Source: Pelobates cultripes
Lineage: Eukaryota; Chordata; Amphibia; Anura; Pelobatidae
Direction of reading: 5' to 3'
Assembly (NCBI GenBank): GCA_933207985.1
Contig: OW240917.1
Span: 96,520,385-96,584,384, forward strand
Length of the DNA: 64,000 nt
The position numbers and the translations under genes were made by a program. This document shows positions 44,610 through 56,815 of this stretch, one piece after another. The notes under the pieces were generated by a model. The model saw only the letters and a program-made list of their open reading frames with translations. It was not told where the DNA came from and did not search any database. The first letter of the stretch is position 1. Each line of letters starts with the position of its first letter.

Positions 44610-45250
44610 TTGTTAACAGGAGTAGTCCCAGAAGATTGGAAATTAATGAATGTTGTATCCATTCACAAGAAAGGTAGTCGGGAGGAGTCCAGCTATAGGC
44701 CAGTAAGCCTTACTTCAGTAGTGGGGAAAGTAATGGAAACCATGTTAAAGGATAGTATTGTTGAACATCTAAAATCACATAGATTTCAAGATCAGAGACA
44801 ACATTGGTTTACTTCAGGGAGATCATGCCAAACTAATCTTATTGATTTTTTTGATTGGGTAACTAGAATAATAGATCCGGGTGGAGCCGTAGACATTGCT
44901 TACTTAGATTCAAATAAGGCTTTTGACACTGTTGCATATATAAGGCTCATCAATAAACTGCAATCTTTAAGTTTGGATTCCAATATTGTTGTATGGGTTA
45001 GGCAGTGGCTAAATGACAGGCAACAGAGGGTTGTAGTCAATGGAGTATATTCAAAGCAAGGTCTAGGTACCAGTGGGGTACCTCAGGGATCTGTACATGG
45101 ACCCATTCTCTTTAATATTTTTATTAATGATATTGCAGAAGGTCTTAAATGTCTTTTTGCTGATGATACTAAGATATGTAACAGGGTTGATGTTCCAAGA
45201 GGGATAAGCCAAATGGCAAATGATTTAGATAAATTAGAAAAATGGTAAGA
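44610..45250 (+). pseudogene. CR1 ORF2 reverse transcriptase core
   Basis: A 212-codon open frame with VPEDWKLMNVVSIHKKG, YRPVSLTSVVGKVME, SGRSCQTNLIDFFDWV, AYLDSNKAFDTV (motif A), GVPQGSVHGPILFNIFIND (motif B) and FADDTKI (motif C, 45156-45167). The catalytic Asp pair is retained. It is the longest open LINE frame in the window, but flanking frames are broken, so no intact ORF2 exists. Confidence 0.85.
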
Positions 45251-45955
45251 GATGTGACAACTGACATTTAGTGTGGATAAGTGCAAGATAATGCATCTTG
45301 GATGTAAAACCACAAGGGTATAGTAAAGAATATTTGATACCCTACTAACATCAACATCTGAGGAAAGGAATTTGGAAGGAATTATTTCAGATGATTTAAA
45401 GGTTGGAAGACAATGTAATAGAGCAGCAGGAAATGCTAGCAGAATGCTTGGTTGTATAGAGAGAAGCATTAGCAGTAGAAATAAGTGTTCATGCCATGGT
45501 ACAGAACACTTGTGATACCTCATTTGGAGTATTGTACGCAGTACTGGAGACCGTATCTTCAAAAGGATATTGATACTTAAGAAAGAGAAGGGCAACTAAA
45601 CTGATTCATGGATTTCAGGATAAACTTACCAGGAAAGGTCAAAGGATCTGAACATGTATAGCTTGGAGGAAAGACGAGACAGGGGGGATATGATAGAAGC
45701 ATTTAAACACATAAAGGGAATCAACACAGTAAAGGAGGAGACAATATTTAAAAGAAGAAATACTACCACAATAAGAGGATATAGTCTTAAATTAGAGGGG
45801 CAAAGGTTTAAAGATAATATCAGGAAGTATTATTTTACTGAGAGGGTAGTGGATGCACGGAATAGCCTACCAGCTAAAGTGGAAGAGGTTTACACAGTGA
45901 AGGAGTTTAAGCATGCATGGGATAGGCATAAGGCTATTCTAGACTTAAGATAAGG
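45251..45955 (+). pseudogene. CR1 ORF2 thumb and C-terminal region, broken
   Basis: Homologous to 33397-34130. Recognisable pieces include KCKIMHLGCK, MYSLEERRDRGDMIEAFKHI, RRNTTTIRGYSLKLEGQRF and VVDARNSLPAKVEEVYTVKE; several stops. Confidence 0.75.
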
Positions 45956-46025
45956 CCAGGGACTAATTAAAAGTATTTCAAAAATTGGGCAGCCTAGATG
46001 GGCCGAATGGTTCTTATCTGCCATC

Positions 46026-46369
46026 TGTCAGGATTACAAGTTGATCCAGCACGCAATACTGTGTCACACCTAGGACTAAGGATAACGTATAACCGACTTA
46101 ATGTCTCCAAGACTAGTCAAAATACTTGCCAAGGTGAGGAACACAGAAGACCCCAAAGGAAATTACCAGGTTTCCATTTGCATGATTGCTACTCAGCACA
46201 AACCCTCCTGTGGATTTGATTGCTGCTCGGCACAACTTTTCCTGTCAGGACAGGAATGTTGCTCGGCACAACTTTTCCTGTCAGATCAGTAATGTTGCTT
46301 GGAACAACTTTTCCTGTCAGGACAGTAAGTGCCATTAGCCACATTTTTTTGTGCGATGAATATGTGACA
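46026..46369. mobile_element. Solo LTR-like insertion, 344 bp, in the CR1 3' end
   Basis: TGTCAGGATTAC...ATGTGACA interrupts the CR1 3' terminus between tctgccatc and ctgtcacattctatg. The flanking 5-mers CCATC (46021-46025) and CTGTC (46370-46374) differ at two positions, both explainable as decay of one CpG in an original CCGTC. It contains a tandem repeat (46184-46330). Confidence 0.6.
46184..46330 (+). repeat. Tandem repeat, about 36-bp units, four copies
   Basis: The units contain gttgctcggcacaacttttc and ctgtcag.acag; the first is diverged. It lies inside the LTR-like insertion. Confidence 0.85.
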
Positions 46370-46560
46370 CTGTCACATTCTATGTTTCTAATAAAAGCCC
46401 TATTTCTCCTGAATAAAATGATTTATAATATTTGTAGGTGCACTTAATATGAAAAATGAAAGAGGTGAATTATAGTTGAACAGACATATAGTTCAAATTC
46501 CAGGTTTTGTTTGATCAGATCTTACACAATTGCCTCCGTTCTTATGGGGTTCATTGAACT

Positions 46561-46700
46561 TTAAAGGGACACTTGGGACTCCTGAAGCACTTTAACTTGC
46601 TGATATGCTTTATGTGTAAAGAGTGAGTCCTTTTTTTCCCACTTTACATGCTTACATCTTCCTTTGTCTGCTAATTCTTACATCCCGCCTCTACTAATAA
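46561..46700. mobile_element. TTAAAGGGAC-ended MITE fragment
   Basis: TTAAAGGGACACTTGGGACT followed by gaagcactttaacttgctg; a diverged inverse of this end (cagcaagttaaagtgttata) is at 56771-56790. The second terminus is not identified. Confidence 0.45.
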
Positions 46701-48049
46701 GGACCTGTCTAGAAAAAAGGGTTCACAGGCCTGAAAAGAATAAGGCTTTTTAATGGCTTCCCTCTGCTTAACTGTTCTTATTTTGAGTTTCAGTGAGTTT
46801 TTGTTGATTTTTACTGTGAGCCCTGAAAATATATCTATTCAAATTTCCTTTGCATCGATCAATCCCTCTAGCAGTCTCTAAGCTCGGCTCATACGACCTC
46901 CATAACTAACACATTCTTTTCTGCTCCCAGTACAAGTAAAATTAGCCTGATTTAAACCAATGTTAATGTTTATGTGCCTTAAGATAAGTTTATAATAATC
47001 TTAAGGTTTTTTTTTTTTTTAAATGTATGAAACGTATCATAATGTACTGACTGTTCACTGTATCAATATTTCAACCTCATTTGAAAAAAATTAAACAAAA
47101 AGAATACTAAACTTTGGTGTACTTTGATATGTCATTGTTACTAGTTTGCTTATGTGTTTTTTTAATTAGATTTTTAAATAACAGTTGTGTGATTGAAATA
47201 TTTCTAAACCATTTAAAGCACCCAGGAATAGTTTGTAAATATTAAATAGACTAAACAATGATAGAGTGAAAAGTATGGCTTGATAAATATTATGACCACA
47301 GAACAAACACAGTAGGCACTTTCTTGATTAGTCTTCTAATTTAAAGTGAAATAGAAATTCTATCCAACGTTAACAGTAAACACAGCAAAATATTACTGCC
47401 TTTGTTTTTCTTTGTTCAAACCTTGTCCAAAGTCTTACGAAAATCCATCTTCACGGCATGCTCTTTGACACTTTGCAAATATGCCTACAAATCTCAAGAA
47501 GCAGAAGGATTGCTTTTTTAACAATATGTGTAATTCTTTGCCTTGTCATTTGTGAAAAGCATGTATGCAGCTGTTTACAAACAGTGGCTTCAAGCAGTCC
47601 AAAAATGTATCCATATTATTAAATCACTAAGGAGAAATGTCAAGTGCCAAGACAAATGAAATGGCATTAAAGACAAGAAAAAGAAAAAAACAGAATCTCA
47701 AAGAATAAAATATATCCATGGAAATTTTATTTTTCCACATTTACTTATAAAAATATACTTTTAATTTATAAGCATGTATTCTGTGAAACAGAAACACGCT
47801 CAAGTGATTATAAAAGGATGTTTGGCAGCATTCTGATTTGACTATGTGACTTAGGGATTTTGGAAGAATGTATATGCTTTTGTATGATACATGCATGTTA
47901 CCTATATGACATTACATCAATTATCTAAAGTATAGTTAAGCACTGCCGCAATTTGTACTTTTCTTTGTAGTTTGAAATTGCCATGTTAAATTGCTACCTT
48001 GTTGTTTTTTCTGTTGGCTTATGGTATTGCTAGTTGCAAAATTCGCATG
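46701..48049. other. No gene recognised
   Basis: AT-rich intronic sequence without a recognisable element. Confidence 0.5.
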
Positions 48050-48208
48050 GTTTATTCACTAATCATCAGTCAAAGTGAATTCAAAGAGAATTTCAAATTT
48101 TAGGACAAAGTTGCCAAACTGGAAGCATAGATTACTTAGAGAATTCCAAGTTAGCAGTTTTGGCCTTAAATTTGAAATTCCTTTTGAATTCTCACTTTAG
48201 TAAATAAC
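48050..48208. mobile_element. Palindromic MITE, about 159 bp
   Basis: Left arm from 48050: tttattcactaa, aagtgaattca, gagaatttcaaattt; right arm, reversed: aaatttgaaattcc, gaattctcacttt, agtaaataa. Its centre includes gccaaactgg/ccaagttagc. Non-coding. Confidence 0.7.
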
Positions 48209-48829
48209 CGTGTCAGTGTAAAATGTATTGCCCGTATTGTTTTACATAAGCAGGTGGTAATAGTGAAACATACAGTTTTGGAAGACAAGACATGTGTATG
48301 AAGTTTTATAGCCATCATCTTGGTATGAAATACTGCGGCTGTTATTGAGGTGATATTGAAATAACACATGGCCAGTATGGAGTCCAGGTGGCTCTGCCCG
48401 TTTGTTCTACAGTTTCCTAACATAGTATTATCTTCGTTAATTAATTAATTTATATTGTTAGTTGTTTTTTCATGTGTATGTGAGTGCTCTTTTATTCTTC
48501 TAGTAAGTTCTACAGTAGCAATAGGAGATTTGCGACTTGCAAGAGATTTGCCAAACATTCTTTGCCGCTATGTAGACTGGTTTTGTTGAGAATACTGCAG
48601 TTTTAAGAACAACTGGACACACTCTTTGGAATGTCTAGGTCTCTATGACAGGTGAAAGCAAACCATTTTGAGTTTTTAATGAGGGATAATTTAGTGAAGA
48701 GGAAATCTGCTTGAGGCTGAATATATGTTCATTGAAATCCATATCCAAGAGTCCTAGTGTTATCTGGGCGACAGTACTAACACAAGGTAATACTTCAGCA
48801 CTAATTGTTATCATCGTGACCACATAGAG
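48209..48829. other. No gene recognised
   Basis: AT-rich; nothing found. Confidence 0.5.
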
Positions 48830-48869
48830 AATGTAACAGTCCTGACATAGTCCATCATTCAGTACTAGG

Positions 48870-49260
48870 ATTCACAACCTGCTCCAAACTGGAGTAGTTT
48901 TGGAAAGATGCAACTTTACTCAAAAGCTTTCAAATACCATCCATACTTTACAACCGCAACCATACAAACTTGAAGGATTTATCTGTTTGAAGCGAGACAT
49001 TATACTTCAAGGTTAAATAATCAATACATGCTCTGTAGGATACAGTGATTGTGTTGCTTATCACCACAAAATTATTTTACCATACTCACTCAGAATTATT
49101 ATATCCATTGCCTTTGTGGGATGAATTACGTAGGAAAAACAGAAATATCTCTAAGAGAAATTATACACTGCTATTGCTCCAACCTTAGTTCAGCGTTATC
49201 AACAAAACCTTCAACATCTAATAAGCATTTACTACAGATGTATCATTAAGTCTTAACCTT
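48870..49260 (+). pseudogene. Penelope-like element GIY-YIG endonuclease remnant
   Basis: The frame at 49049-49249 reads YYIHCLCGMNYVGKTEISLR: a CxCG followed by YVGKT, the hallmark of the Penelope GIY-YIG nuclease (usually C.CG..YVGKT). About 200 bp upstream reads as a broken EGFICLKRDI-type piece. The rest of the RT was not found nearby. It is short and frame-broken. Confidence 0.6.
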
Positions 49261-52030
49261 GTTATTTGTTGACTTTGACTATGTCCACTCTGCCCACTTA
49301 ACTTATTTGGATCTTGTCTTTAGTCATTATTTTCCCAAAGGGTTAATTTAAAAAAAAAAAAACAGAAAAAACAGACAGTTGTTATTGTTGTTATTGGTGG
49401 AGTGACATTTGTATTTTCAGACCTTGCTTAAACCTTTTCAACTGATGTAGGTTTGGAGAATTTGTACTCGGAAAATCAATCAGTGATTCTACCAAAAAAA
49501 AAAAACTCAAAAATAAACAGCTAAACTAACAAAATGCTCAATGGCTGGTTGGTCTTAGATTATGGATAATGATTTGCCCACTGACAGTGCTAGCAGCTAG
49601 TAGGTTAATAGTTAAACACTGCTTATGGGGTTACTCTGTCTCCCGAATAGTACAAAGTAGGTTATATACCTCCCCCATTTCCCACTGGCCATGCTACAAG
49701 TTGGGGCATGTCTGCTGAACAGCATGCAACCAGTAGCTGCTCGCTTCAATAAAAGACTAATGACTGGGCAGCTAGTGCTGCTCAGCTGTTAGTAATGTAC
49801 ACCCCCTGCTTCTACCTGTGGACATCAGATAAGGGCTTTTATTTAAAAAAAAAAGGGGGGGGGATCACTGGTTAGCCACCACATGATTAACCCCCAAACT
49901 ACATTTGGTTCAGCCAATACTGTTTTTTTAAAATCTATTTCCAGATTAACTAACATTTTTGTGAACATTGAAGGTACTAAAGAAATTCACTATTCTGAAA
50001 GTTTTGTTCAAAAGAATTACAAATGTTCACCCTGCACAAGTATACTTTATTTGATTAAGTGATGCAATTTATGACATGTAATAATGTTTTAATTTCTGTA
50101 CATCTCATTCTTCTTTTCACTCATCTTCTACGAGCAATTTTATATTGTCTGTTATCCTTGTTTTCTTTTTTTTTTCTTTTTTTTTATTGGAACCTACTTG
50201 TTCTAATTAAAACATGTTTTAGAAAAAGTCTTGCTTAGAACTTGCTTTATTGAACAAAAATAAACACAATTACACATAAATGTAGGTGTATAATTGTATG
50301 GGTGTGTCTTTGTGTGCACGCATGTCTCCATGTATGTGTATTAGTAAGTATGGATAAGTGTTGACCGAAGACTGAATTTGACTCATTTTTAAATTAAATT
50401 GCTAGTACCAGAAATTAAAAATGATAAAATATAATAGCAGGTGACTTTTTATAAGAATAGTTGATAATGTAATGAGACATGGCAGGTGTTCTGTAACAGC
50501 CCAATAATCAGATCCAGTATAGCCTAATGAGGCATAAGGCATTGTTGTATCTACTGTATGCACTAGAGGTTGGAATGCCAGATGGCAAATAAATATGTGA
50601 AGTAACCTTTAGTGGTTGTAGCAATGTAACTCTTTTTATTTACCATCCATTATTCTATACTTTCTTTTTTAAAGCCTGTCATTTTCATTACCTGACTGTG
50701 CTCTTAGGGCTAAAAAGAACATAGCATAAAGATACATCCAATGACTGTAATTCTAGAAGATGGGAACAAGAGAAAAAAGGAAACTCATTAAAGTGGAAAA
50801 GAACAAACTTTTAAAGCAAATAATATTTACAAAGTCTCTGGACTAGCATACTGTACTTTCTCTGAATTTAATTAAAAGTAGTAGATCAAACTGATCCATT
50901 TATTATTAAATCATCAGTCCCATAGAACCATCAGTGGGATTTAAGGCTAACAAAAGGCTTAAAGGGTCTTATATTCATAGCTCAGAAAAAAAAAACATAT
51001 CTTAGTGATTTTTAAAATTACTATTAACTTCCCTTCTTTTCTGAGTCACCTTAGAAAATTAGATATATAATTAAATATAAAATATTATATAGGGTTTTCT
51101 TTTTTAAAAATTTTTTTTACAAGCCACTGCTTATTTTAAAATAATTATAAAGTAGCTCTTTTGAAAAAATAAATAAAAAATAAGATCAAAATGATCACAG
51201 CCATTTTCTTGCATAGAAAGAATGTGTATTTACCCAAAACAGATGGAAACAAAGCAGACAGAAAAGAGTTTTCCGTCCAAAGTAAGGTGAAGTGAGCATA
51301 AATTATGATAATTTTACAGACGCTGGTTGAAATATTTACTTGGAAATACTTCACATACCCTTTTACTGTAGAACATTGTTTCCTCAAAACAGATTGAAAA
51401 AAATGTTCAAGTGACAAGATGGATCCATGAAAAAGAAACAAAATAATGATAATTTTACAAAGACAGATATAAATTACATTAAAAGAGGAAGATAATGCAC
51501 CCTTAAGGAATTATAAACAATTTACACTAACTTGGAGCAGAAGAGCATAAATATAAATGATAAATATCAAAATTAAAAAGTTCTATTGTCCTTAGTAATA
51601 AAGCACAGTCTGGCGGGTACACTCGTGTGTGGTCATCCAGGAAGCAAAGCAAATATACAAGTAAAAATGATTGTCAAAAGTAAATTAGTCTGTTTAAGAG
51701 AGCTGTAAAATTCAGTATCCTTACTAGATATCAGTCCAAATATGGGGGAGTGAGAAAAGGTCTGAGTTCCAAAGATAATTTTCTATTACAGAGTAGTTCT
51801 GACGAGACCTAATGGATAATCCAAATAGAGTAAAAACAAGTATAGAAGTTTAAGAATGTTTTTTTTTTCCCTCTATTCAGCTGCTATTGCATATTTTTAG
51901 ATAATTCAGAAAATGAATATTTATGGTTGTTGTTTCCCCATTCTTCGAGACATAAATCCCCTACCTGTGGGTACCCTGTAGAGTACCCAGAGCTAGGAGT
52001 CTAAGGATTACCAAGTGTTCGAATTGGTAT
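49261..52030. other. No gene recognised; homopolymer tracts
   Basis: A/G run at 49842-49863, T runs near 50168-50186 and 51108-51118. No element recognised in about 2.8 kb. Confidence 0.5.
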
Positions 52031-52135
52031 GGATGAGAATGATTTGTTGTGGATTTTTTATTTATGTGCAGTTTTGTTTTTAGTATTTGTATTATTTTCA
52101 TGGTCTTGGACCCCAACAAGAGGTACTTTTGGGTA

Positions 52136-52824
52136 TGGTTAGAGTAATATCCGTTAACGCTCAGGGTCTTAATTCTTATATAAAAAGAGGCTTTCTGTAT
52201 GACACATTAATAAGAGAGAAAGCACAGTTGTGTTTTATTCAGGAAACCCACTGGATAGTAGAAGCTAGACAACTGTGGAATTATCAGAAATTTCCTTTAA
52301 TTTATTCGGCCTCATTGACGGGGAAAAAAGAAATGTGGGGTCTCGATTATCTTTTCGAATGGGATTAATTTTATCTTTCAATATAATAAATTGGACCCAG
52401 AAGGGAGGTTTATCATTCTAGTAGGACAGATAAATGGAATGGATTATACATTGGTGAATATTTATCTATCCAAAAGATACCCGATTAAAACGATGTCAAA
52501 AATCTTAAAACTCGTAGAAACAGTTAAAAAAAGTGAGAGTGGTGATCGCAAGAGGTTTTAACTGTATTCTGGACTCCGTTATGGATAACCAGTTGGGCCC
52601 ATCGCAACAGATTGACAAGCATATAACTAAACAGGCAGCGGCGTTAAATAGATTAAATAAGAAATATGAGTTGTTTGATTGCTGGAGACTAGCACACCCA
52701 AATGAGAAACATTTTACACATAGATCTATCCCTCATAAATCTGCAGCAAGAATTGATATGACGATGGGAGCTTTAAATTTAATAAGAGCATTACAATTAA
52801 TTATAATCAAAGAGAATACTTGAT
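52136..52824 (+). pseudogene. L1 ORF2 endonuclease domain, broken
   Basis: MVRVISVNAQGLNSYIKR, CFIQETHW (catalytic Glu), then after a frame change VNIYLSKRYPIKT, ARGFNCILDSVMDNQLGPSQ (GDFN equivalent with Asp lost) and SAARIDMTM (SRID block). The early part is a 78-codon run from the native start. Frameshifts near 52368 and 52530. Confidence 0.8.
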
Positions 52825-53069
52825 CAGATTACGACCTACTGGTAGCGGATGTAACAGATATTCAAAAAAAGTTGCCACCACTTTGGAGACTAGATGATGC
52901 ACTCTTGAAAATTAAGTTGAATAAAGTGCATATAAAGACTTTATAGGAATTATTTTTTGCTGAAAATACCTGAGTTAACTTGTCTAATGAATGCTTATGG
53001 TGCGCATTTAAGGTAGTTATAAGAGGATAGTGGATCAAGTTAGCGAGTCAACAGAAAAGAAATAGAGAT

Positions 53070-53560
53070 ATGAATCTGGCCGATTTATATATCGAATTTT
53101 ATGATCTTTCAACTGTCAACAAAATCGACTATTTAGAAGAGAGAGCTAATCGAATTAAAGAATACCAACACAAGATTAACAAAAAGATAACAGAGAGAAT
53201 AGAATGGAACCTACATAAGCTTAATACAAGATTTTATTACAAAAATAACAGTGTTGATGCAATGTTGACAAATAAATTAAAGAAACACAATTTAGAAGAA
53301 AAAATGTCAAACTAGCGGAAGAAGGTAAGGATATCTTAAAACCTGAGGAGATAGCTAATAGATTCAGGGATTATTACGATCATTTGTATAATTTGAAATA
53401 TCCGCCTACATCAAATATGATAGAAAAATATCTAAAAGACACATTTATCCCTAAAACTTCGATTACACAGAAGGAAACATTAAATAAAGCTATATCTTTG
53501 GAAGAAGTAGAATTTGTAATAAATAAATTAGAAAACTGAAAAGCTCCAGGGCCAGATGAC
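53070..53560 (+). pseudogene. L1 ORF2 linker, broken
   Basis: MNLADLYIEFYDLSTVNKID, coiled-coil-rich KIDYLEERANRIKEYQHKIN, then FRDYYDHLYN, and the pre-RT block LENXKAPGPDDYSN with a stop at the X. Confidence 0.65.
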
Positions 53561-54314
53561 TATTCTAATCTTTTCTTTAAAGTGTTTTAAAAAGTATTCT
53601 GCCACACCTAACAGCCGCTTTTAATGAGATAGCGGGTAAGGGACTAGCTTCACCAGATCTTTTAAGAGCTCATATAATGCCTATCCTTAAATCAGGAAAG
53701 CCACCTACTGATATAACCAACTATCGCCCGATTTCCTTAGTAAACGTTGATGTTAAATTATACACTGCAGTAATAGCTGAAAGATTGAAAAAAATATTAC
53801 CTTCGATAATTCAGATCAGATTGGGTTTATGTTAGGTAGGCAGTCTTATAATAATACACGAAGAGTGATAGATATATTGGACTGGACACAATGCTCTGGT
53901 ACTCCCCTTCTGACCCTGTCGGTGGATGCAGAGAAGGCCTTTGACAGGGTCGGTTGGGGATTTTTAATAGGTGTTTTGATTCATTATGGTATTGAGGGGG
54001 CAGTGGGCACCCTATATTCAGTTGCTTCAGCTAGGATAGTGGGCCGAGATTTATGCTCGGATTGGTTTAACATTTCAAATGGTACTAGGCAGGGTTGCCC
54101 GCTGTCCCTACTATTGTATGTTTTATCAATAGAACCCCAGGCTAGCAGAATTAGATATAATCCCCTGATCAAGGGAGTAGAAGTGCCTGGTAACGATTTT
54201 AAGATCTGCCTTTATGTAGACGACATACTAGTCTCGATCACTAACCTGGACAACTCCCTGGCTAACTTAATGGAGAAATTTTCTAACTATAGTCTAGTTT
54301 CCAATTATAGATAA
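53561..54314 (+). pseudogene. L1 ORF2 reverse transcriptase
   Basis: After frameshifted pieces of the fingers (NYRPISLVNVDVKL), a 161-codon run (53829-54314) has LTLSVDAEKAFDRVGW (motif A), NGTRQGCPLSLLLYVLSIEP (motif B) and CLYVDDILV (motif C; YVDD at 54213-54224). DAEKAFDR and QGCPLS are typical of L1/Tx1 rather than CR1. The frame ends at a stop just after the palm. Confidence 0.85.
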
Positions 54315-54935
54315 AATATGAACAAAACTATAGCTCTCACTACTAACATGAAAAGTAGTAATTTACAATCTTTGAAAAAAAAGTATGATTTCAGATGGAC
54401 AGACAAGAAGTTTAAATATCTGGGCGTTATAATAACAGCAGATCCCAGACGGATTATGGAAGCTAACTTTTTAAGATTTTTGAAAGAGACCAATTCCTCC
54501 ATAAAAGAATGAGAAATTATGAGATCTCCTGGTGGGGCAGAATAAATGCTGTAAGGGCATGAATTTTACCAAAATGGACATACATGTTCCATATGCTTCC
54601 CCTCTCTATCTCTAAACATTTGTTAAACATAATACTGAGTTGTTTTACAAACTATATCTGGAGAGGAAAATACCTAGAATTAATTCTGACACTTTAGCAA
54701 GAAAGGGACATAAAGGCTGTTTGAGATACCCCTTAATTACTCAGTCGTTTCAGACTGATATAATTGTTCATGCAAATAAATTACAGCAAAGAGATGCTAA
54801 AGAGCAAGCAAGCTACATAATAGAAGCCTATAGACTGGGTCTGGATGTCTTGGAAAAAATTGTTTATAATGGAAGGAACATAAACTATTATGGAGAGCTA
54901 AAATGCAGGAATGAAAGGAGGGGAAACATATGAAA
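54315..54935 (+). pseudogene. L1 ORF2 region after RT, broken
   Basis: NKTIALTTNMKSSN, FKYLGVIIT (the YLG block), a frame break, then GCLRYPLITQSFQTDIIVHA. The CCHC C-terminus is missing. Confidence 0.65.
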
Positions 54936-54940
54936 AAGAA

Positions 54941-55668
54941 CGTGGACAGTGAATTAACACACAAGGAAGCGGGGACATAGATGAGGAAAATTTAAACAAA
55001 AACAAGCTTTGATGCTTTAGTTCAATTATGTGTTTTCTTTAGATCATATTCCCGGATCAAGAACTTTTGACATGACTGAATTATAGAGAGCATAAGTATT
55101 AGAAAGTCAAAATCAGTAAATCCACTTAATAGTATTATGTACATAGTGTCTTCATAGAAGAAACGGGAAGCGTGTCTTTTTAGTTTACAAAATAACATGC
55201 AGCATCAGAGCTCTATGGCATATGTATTTTGTCACAATAGTTTGAGCCTATATTGTTTGCGTGCTGCCAGGTCTGTCTTTGTAACTTGCTGATCTTTGAA
55301 TTCTATATCACTTATTAAAGCTTGTGAGTGGGGATGTTTCATCCATCAAGGAGTTTGGAAAGAATGACACACATATATAATGGCAGCACTAATGATGCTT
55401 GTAGCAGCATTCCTCTTGACAGCTTCTTGGCAGCATGGATAAATATTGCTCTTTGTAGTTCTATTTGCTGTTTTATGGCTGTTCAGTTGTATAAGGCATA
55501 TGATTCTTATCTACCAAGAATCTATGAAATATGTTTACAGCAACTACAGTATAACACATTTCAGCTTTTTCATAAAAGTAGCTCACACATGATCACTTTC
55601 TTTCTTTCTTTCTTTGTAGATACACAAAATGAACTGAAGTGTTTATTTTATAACAAATGTGTTTTACT
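54941..55668. other. No gene recognised
   Basis: A 114-codon open frame at 55328-55672 is Cys/Ser/Leu rich without a motif, splice context or a family I know; likely chance. Confidence 0.5.
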
Positions 55669-56045
55669 TTAAAGGAATACTGTGACATTAAATGTATATG
55701 TGTTTTAGAATGTGTATATAAGTGTGTGTGAGTACATGTGTGTGTGTGTGAGAAATAATCTCTATGTGTTTACGAGAATATATTTGTGTTAAACATTTAA
55801 GGATGTGTGCGTGAATGTGTATGTTAGAAAGTGTGCATGCATGTGAGAATGTGTGTATATTAATGTGTGCAAGAATGTGTGTGCGAAAATGTGTGTATAT
55901 GCCAGTCATTGCACTCAGATTGGTTGGTGCAAGTCAACCAATGACAATGCTGTTACTGCTATTGCACTGCGTGGGAGATATTCCCATGCGATGTAATAGC
56001 TGACATGTAGAAAAGCCTTCATAAGGACTTTCTCCAATATGTGAG
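55669..56045. mobile_element. TTAA-started element with TG minisatellite and hairpins
   Basis: TTAAAGGAATACTGTGACAT (55669), then a TG-rich array (55690-55895), then hairpins: gattggttgg.../ caaccaatg around 55917-55945, attgcactgcgtggga/tcccatgcgatgtaat around 55962-55998, and aagcctt/aaggactt near 56014-56030. The layout resembles the hairpin-chain elements at 8160 and 10777. The right TTAA end is not identified. Confidence 0.5.
55690..55897. repeat. TG-rich minisatellite
   Basis: Variable units gaatgtgtgt or gagaatgtgtgtatat; low complexity. Confidence 0.85.
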
Positions 56046-56339
56046 TTCAGTCTGTAGATATTTTTATTGCATCATATTTTGGATTTTCTTTTCATCTATT
56101 TTGCAAATCTTTTTTTTCTGTTTTTTTATTTTTTTATTTTCATTAGTCCTCCCACTTGAATATTATGATTAGGGCCTTCATTAGGATGTCCTCCCTTTTT
56201 CTTTTACTAAAGGGACCTTCCACAGCCTAATCCTCAAAAAAAAAAATCACTGTTAAGCAGATACACCCCAAATAAATATATGCATACATTTAATAATGCA
56301 TTACTTTAATTAAAGTTATAATTAAAAGCAGTTTGTAAA
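56046..56339. other. No gene recognised
   Basis: T-rich (56100-56140) and A run (56239-56249); nothing else. Confidence 0.5.
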
Positions 56340-56815
56340 AGCTACAGATATCTAGCCTGAAGCATTTGCAAGCTCTCCCCTTTGCCCCAGGCCAGACTTT
56401 CTTGTGGCTATTTAATCACAGACTTCCCAATGCAGATCGATGACAGGCAATTGTCTGTCTTTTAAGTTTAGCTCCACTGAGCTAACCAAACAAGTAATTC
56501 ATAGGATTGGCTGTCTGAGTATAGAGCAGGGGGATGTAACAAGGGAAATTTACAAAACTGTTGTGGGCCAAAAGATTGTTTCGATTTTGCTCCAATAAAT
56601 CTGCCCACTGGATTGAACTTGAGTGCCTGGCCCATCATTACTTTTTTGCAAATCCCATTGTGAGGATTGGAACCTCTGGCCCGGTTGCACCCTTGGATCC
56701 AGGAGAGTGCGGTATACATATTGGTAAAAAACAAAACAAAAACAATGACACACTGTTCACACATAAATAATGTCAGCAAGTTAAAGTGTTATAGTGATCC
56801 AGAGTGTCTCAGACT
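56340..56815 (+). mobile_element. MITE copy (family of 15088-15270) with inserted sequence
   Basis: Its left part matches 15088-15270 (gaagcatttgcaagc, ccaggccagactttc, tttaagtttagct). Its right end gcaagttaaagtgttatag (56775) is a diverged inverse of the end at 46561. Between 56500 and 56770 lies a different, unclassified block (contains tgcccactggattgaacttg and cctctggcccggttgcaccc). Confidence 0.45.

Larger units (their letters stand above)
41540..46392 (+). mobile_element. CR1 LINE, near full length, inactive, with two solo-LTR insertions
   Basis: The order is 5' UTR (41540-41670), ORF1 (41671-43185, interrupted), ORF2 (about 43250-45955, broken) and a 3' end acattctatgtttcta (46375-46390). 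Solo LTRs sit in ORF1 (42447-43060) and just before the 3' terminus (46026-46369). Without them it would be about 3.9 kb, near the 4-4.5 kb typical of CR1. It is in the sense opposite to galntl6. Confidence 0.85.
52080..54940 (+). mobile_element. L1/Tx1-type LINE, ORF2 remnant
   Basis: Continuous decayed ORF2 from the start codon (52136) to the region after RT (54935), without ORF1 or a clear 3' end, so truncated at both sides. Confidence 0.75.

Noticed and set aside
45083..45595. 170-codon minus-strand frame
   Set aside because: Antisense of the CR1 reverse transcriptase region.
55328..55672. 114-codon plus-strand frame as a possible gene
   Set aside because: No motif, no splice or promoter support, composition typical of random AT-rich sequence.
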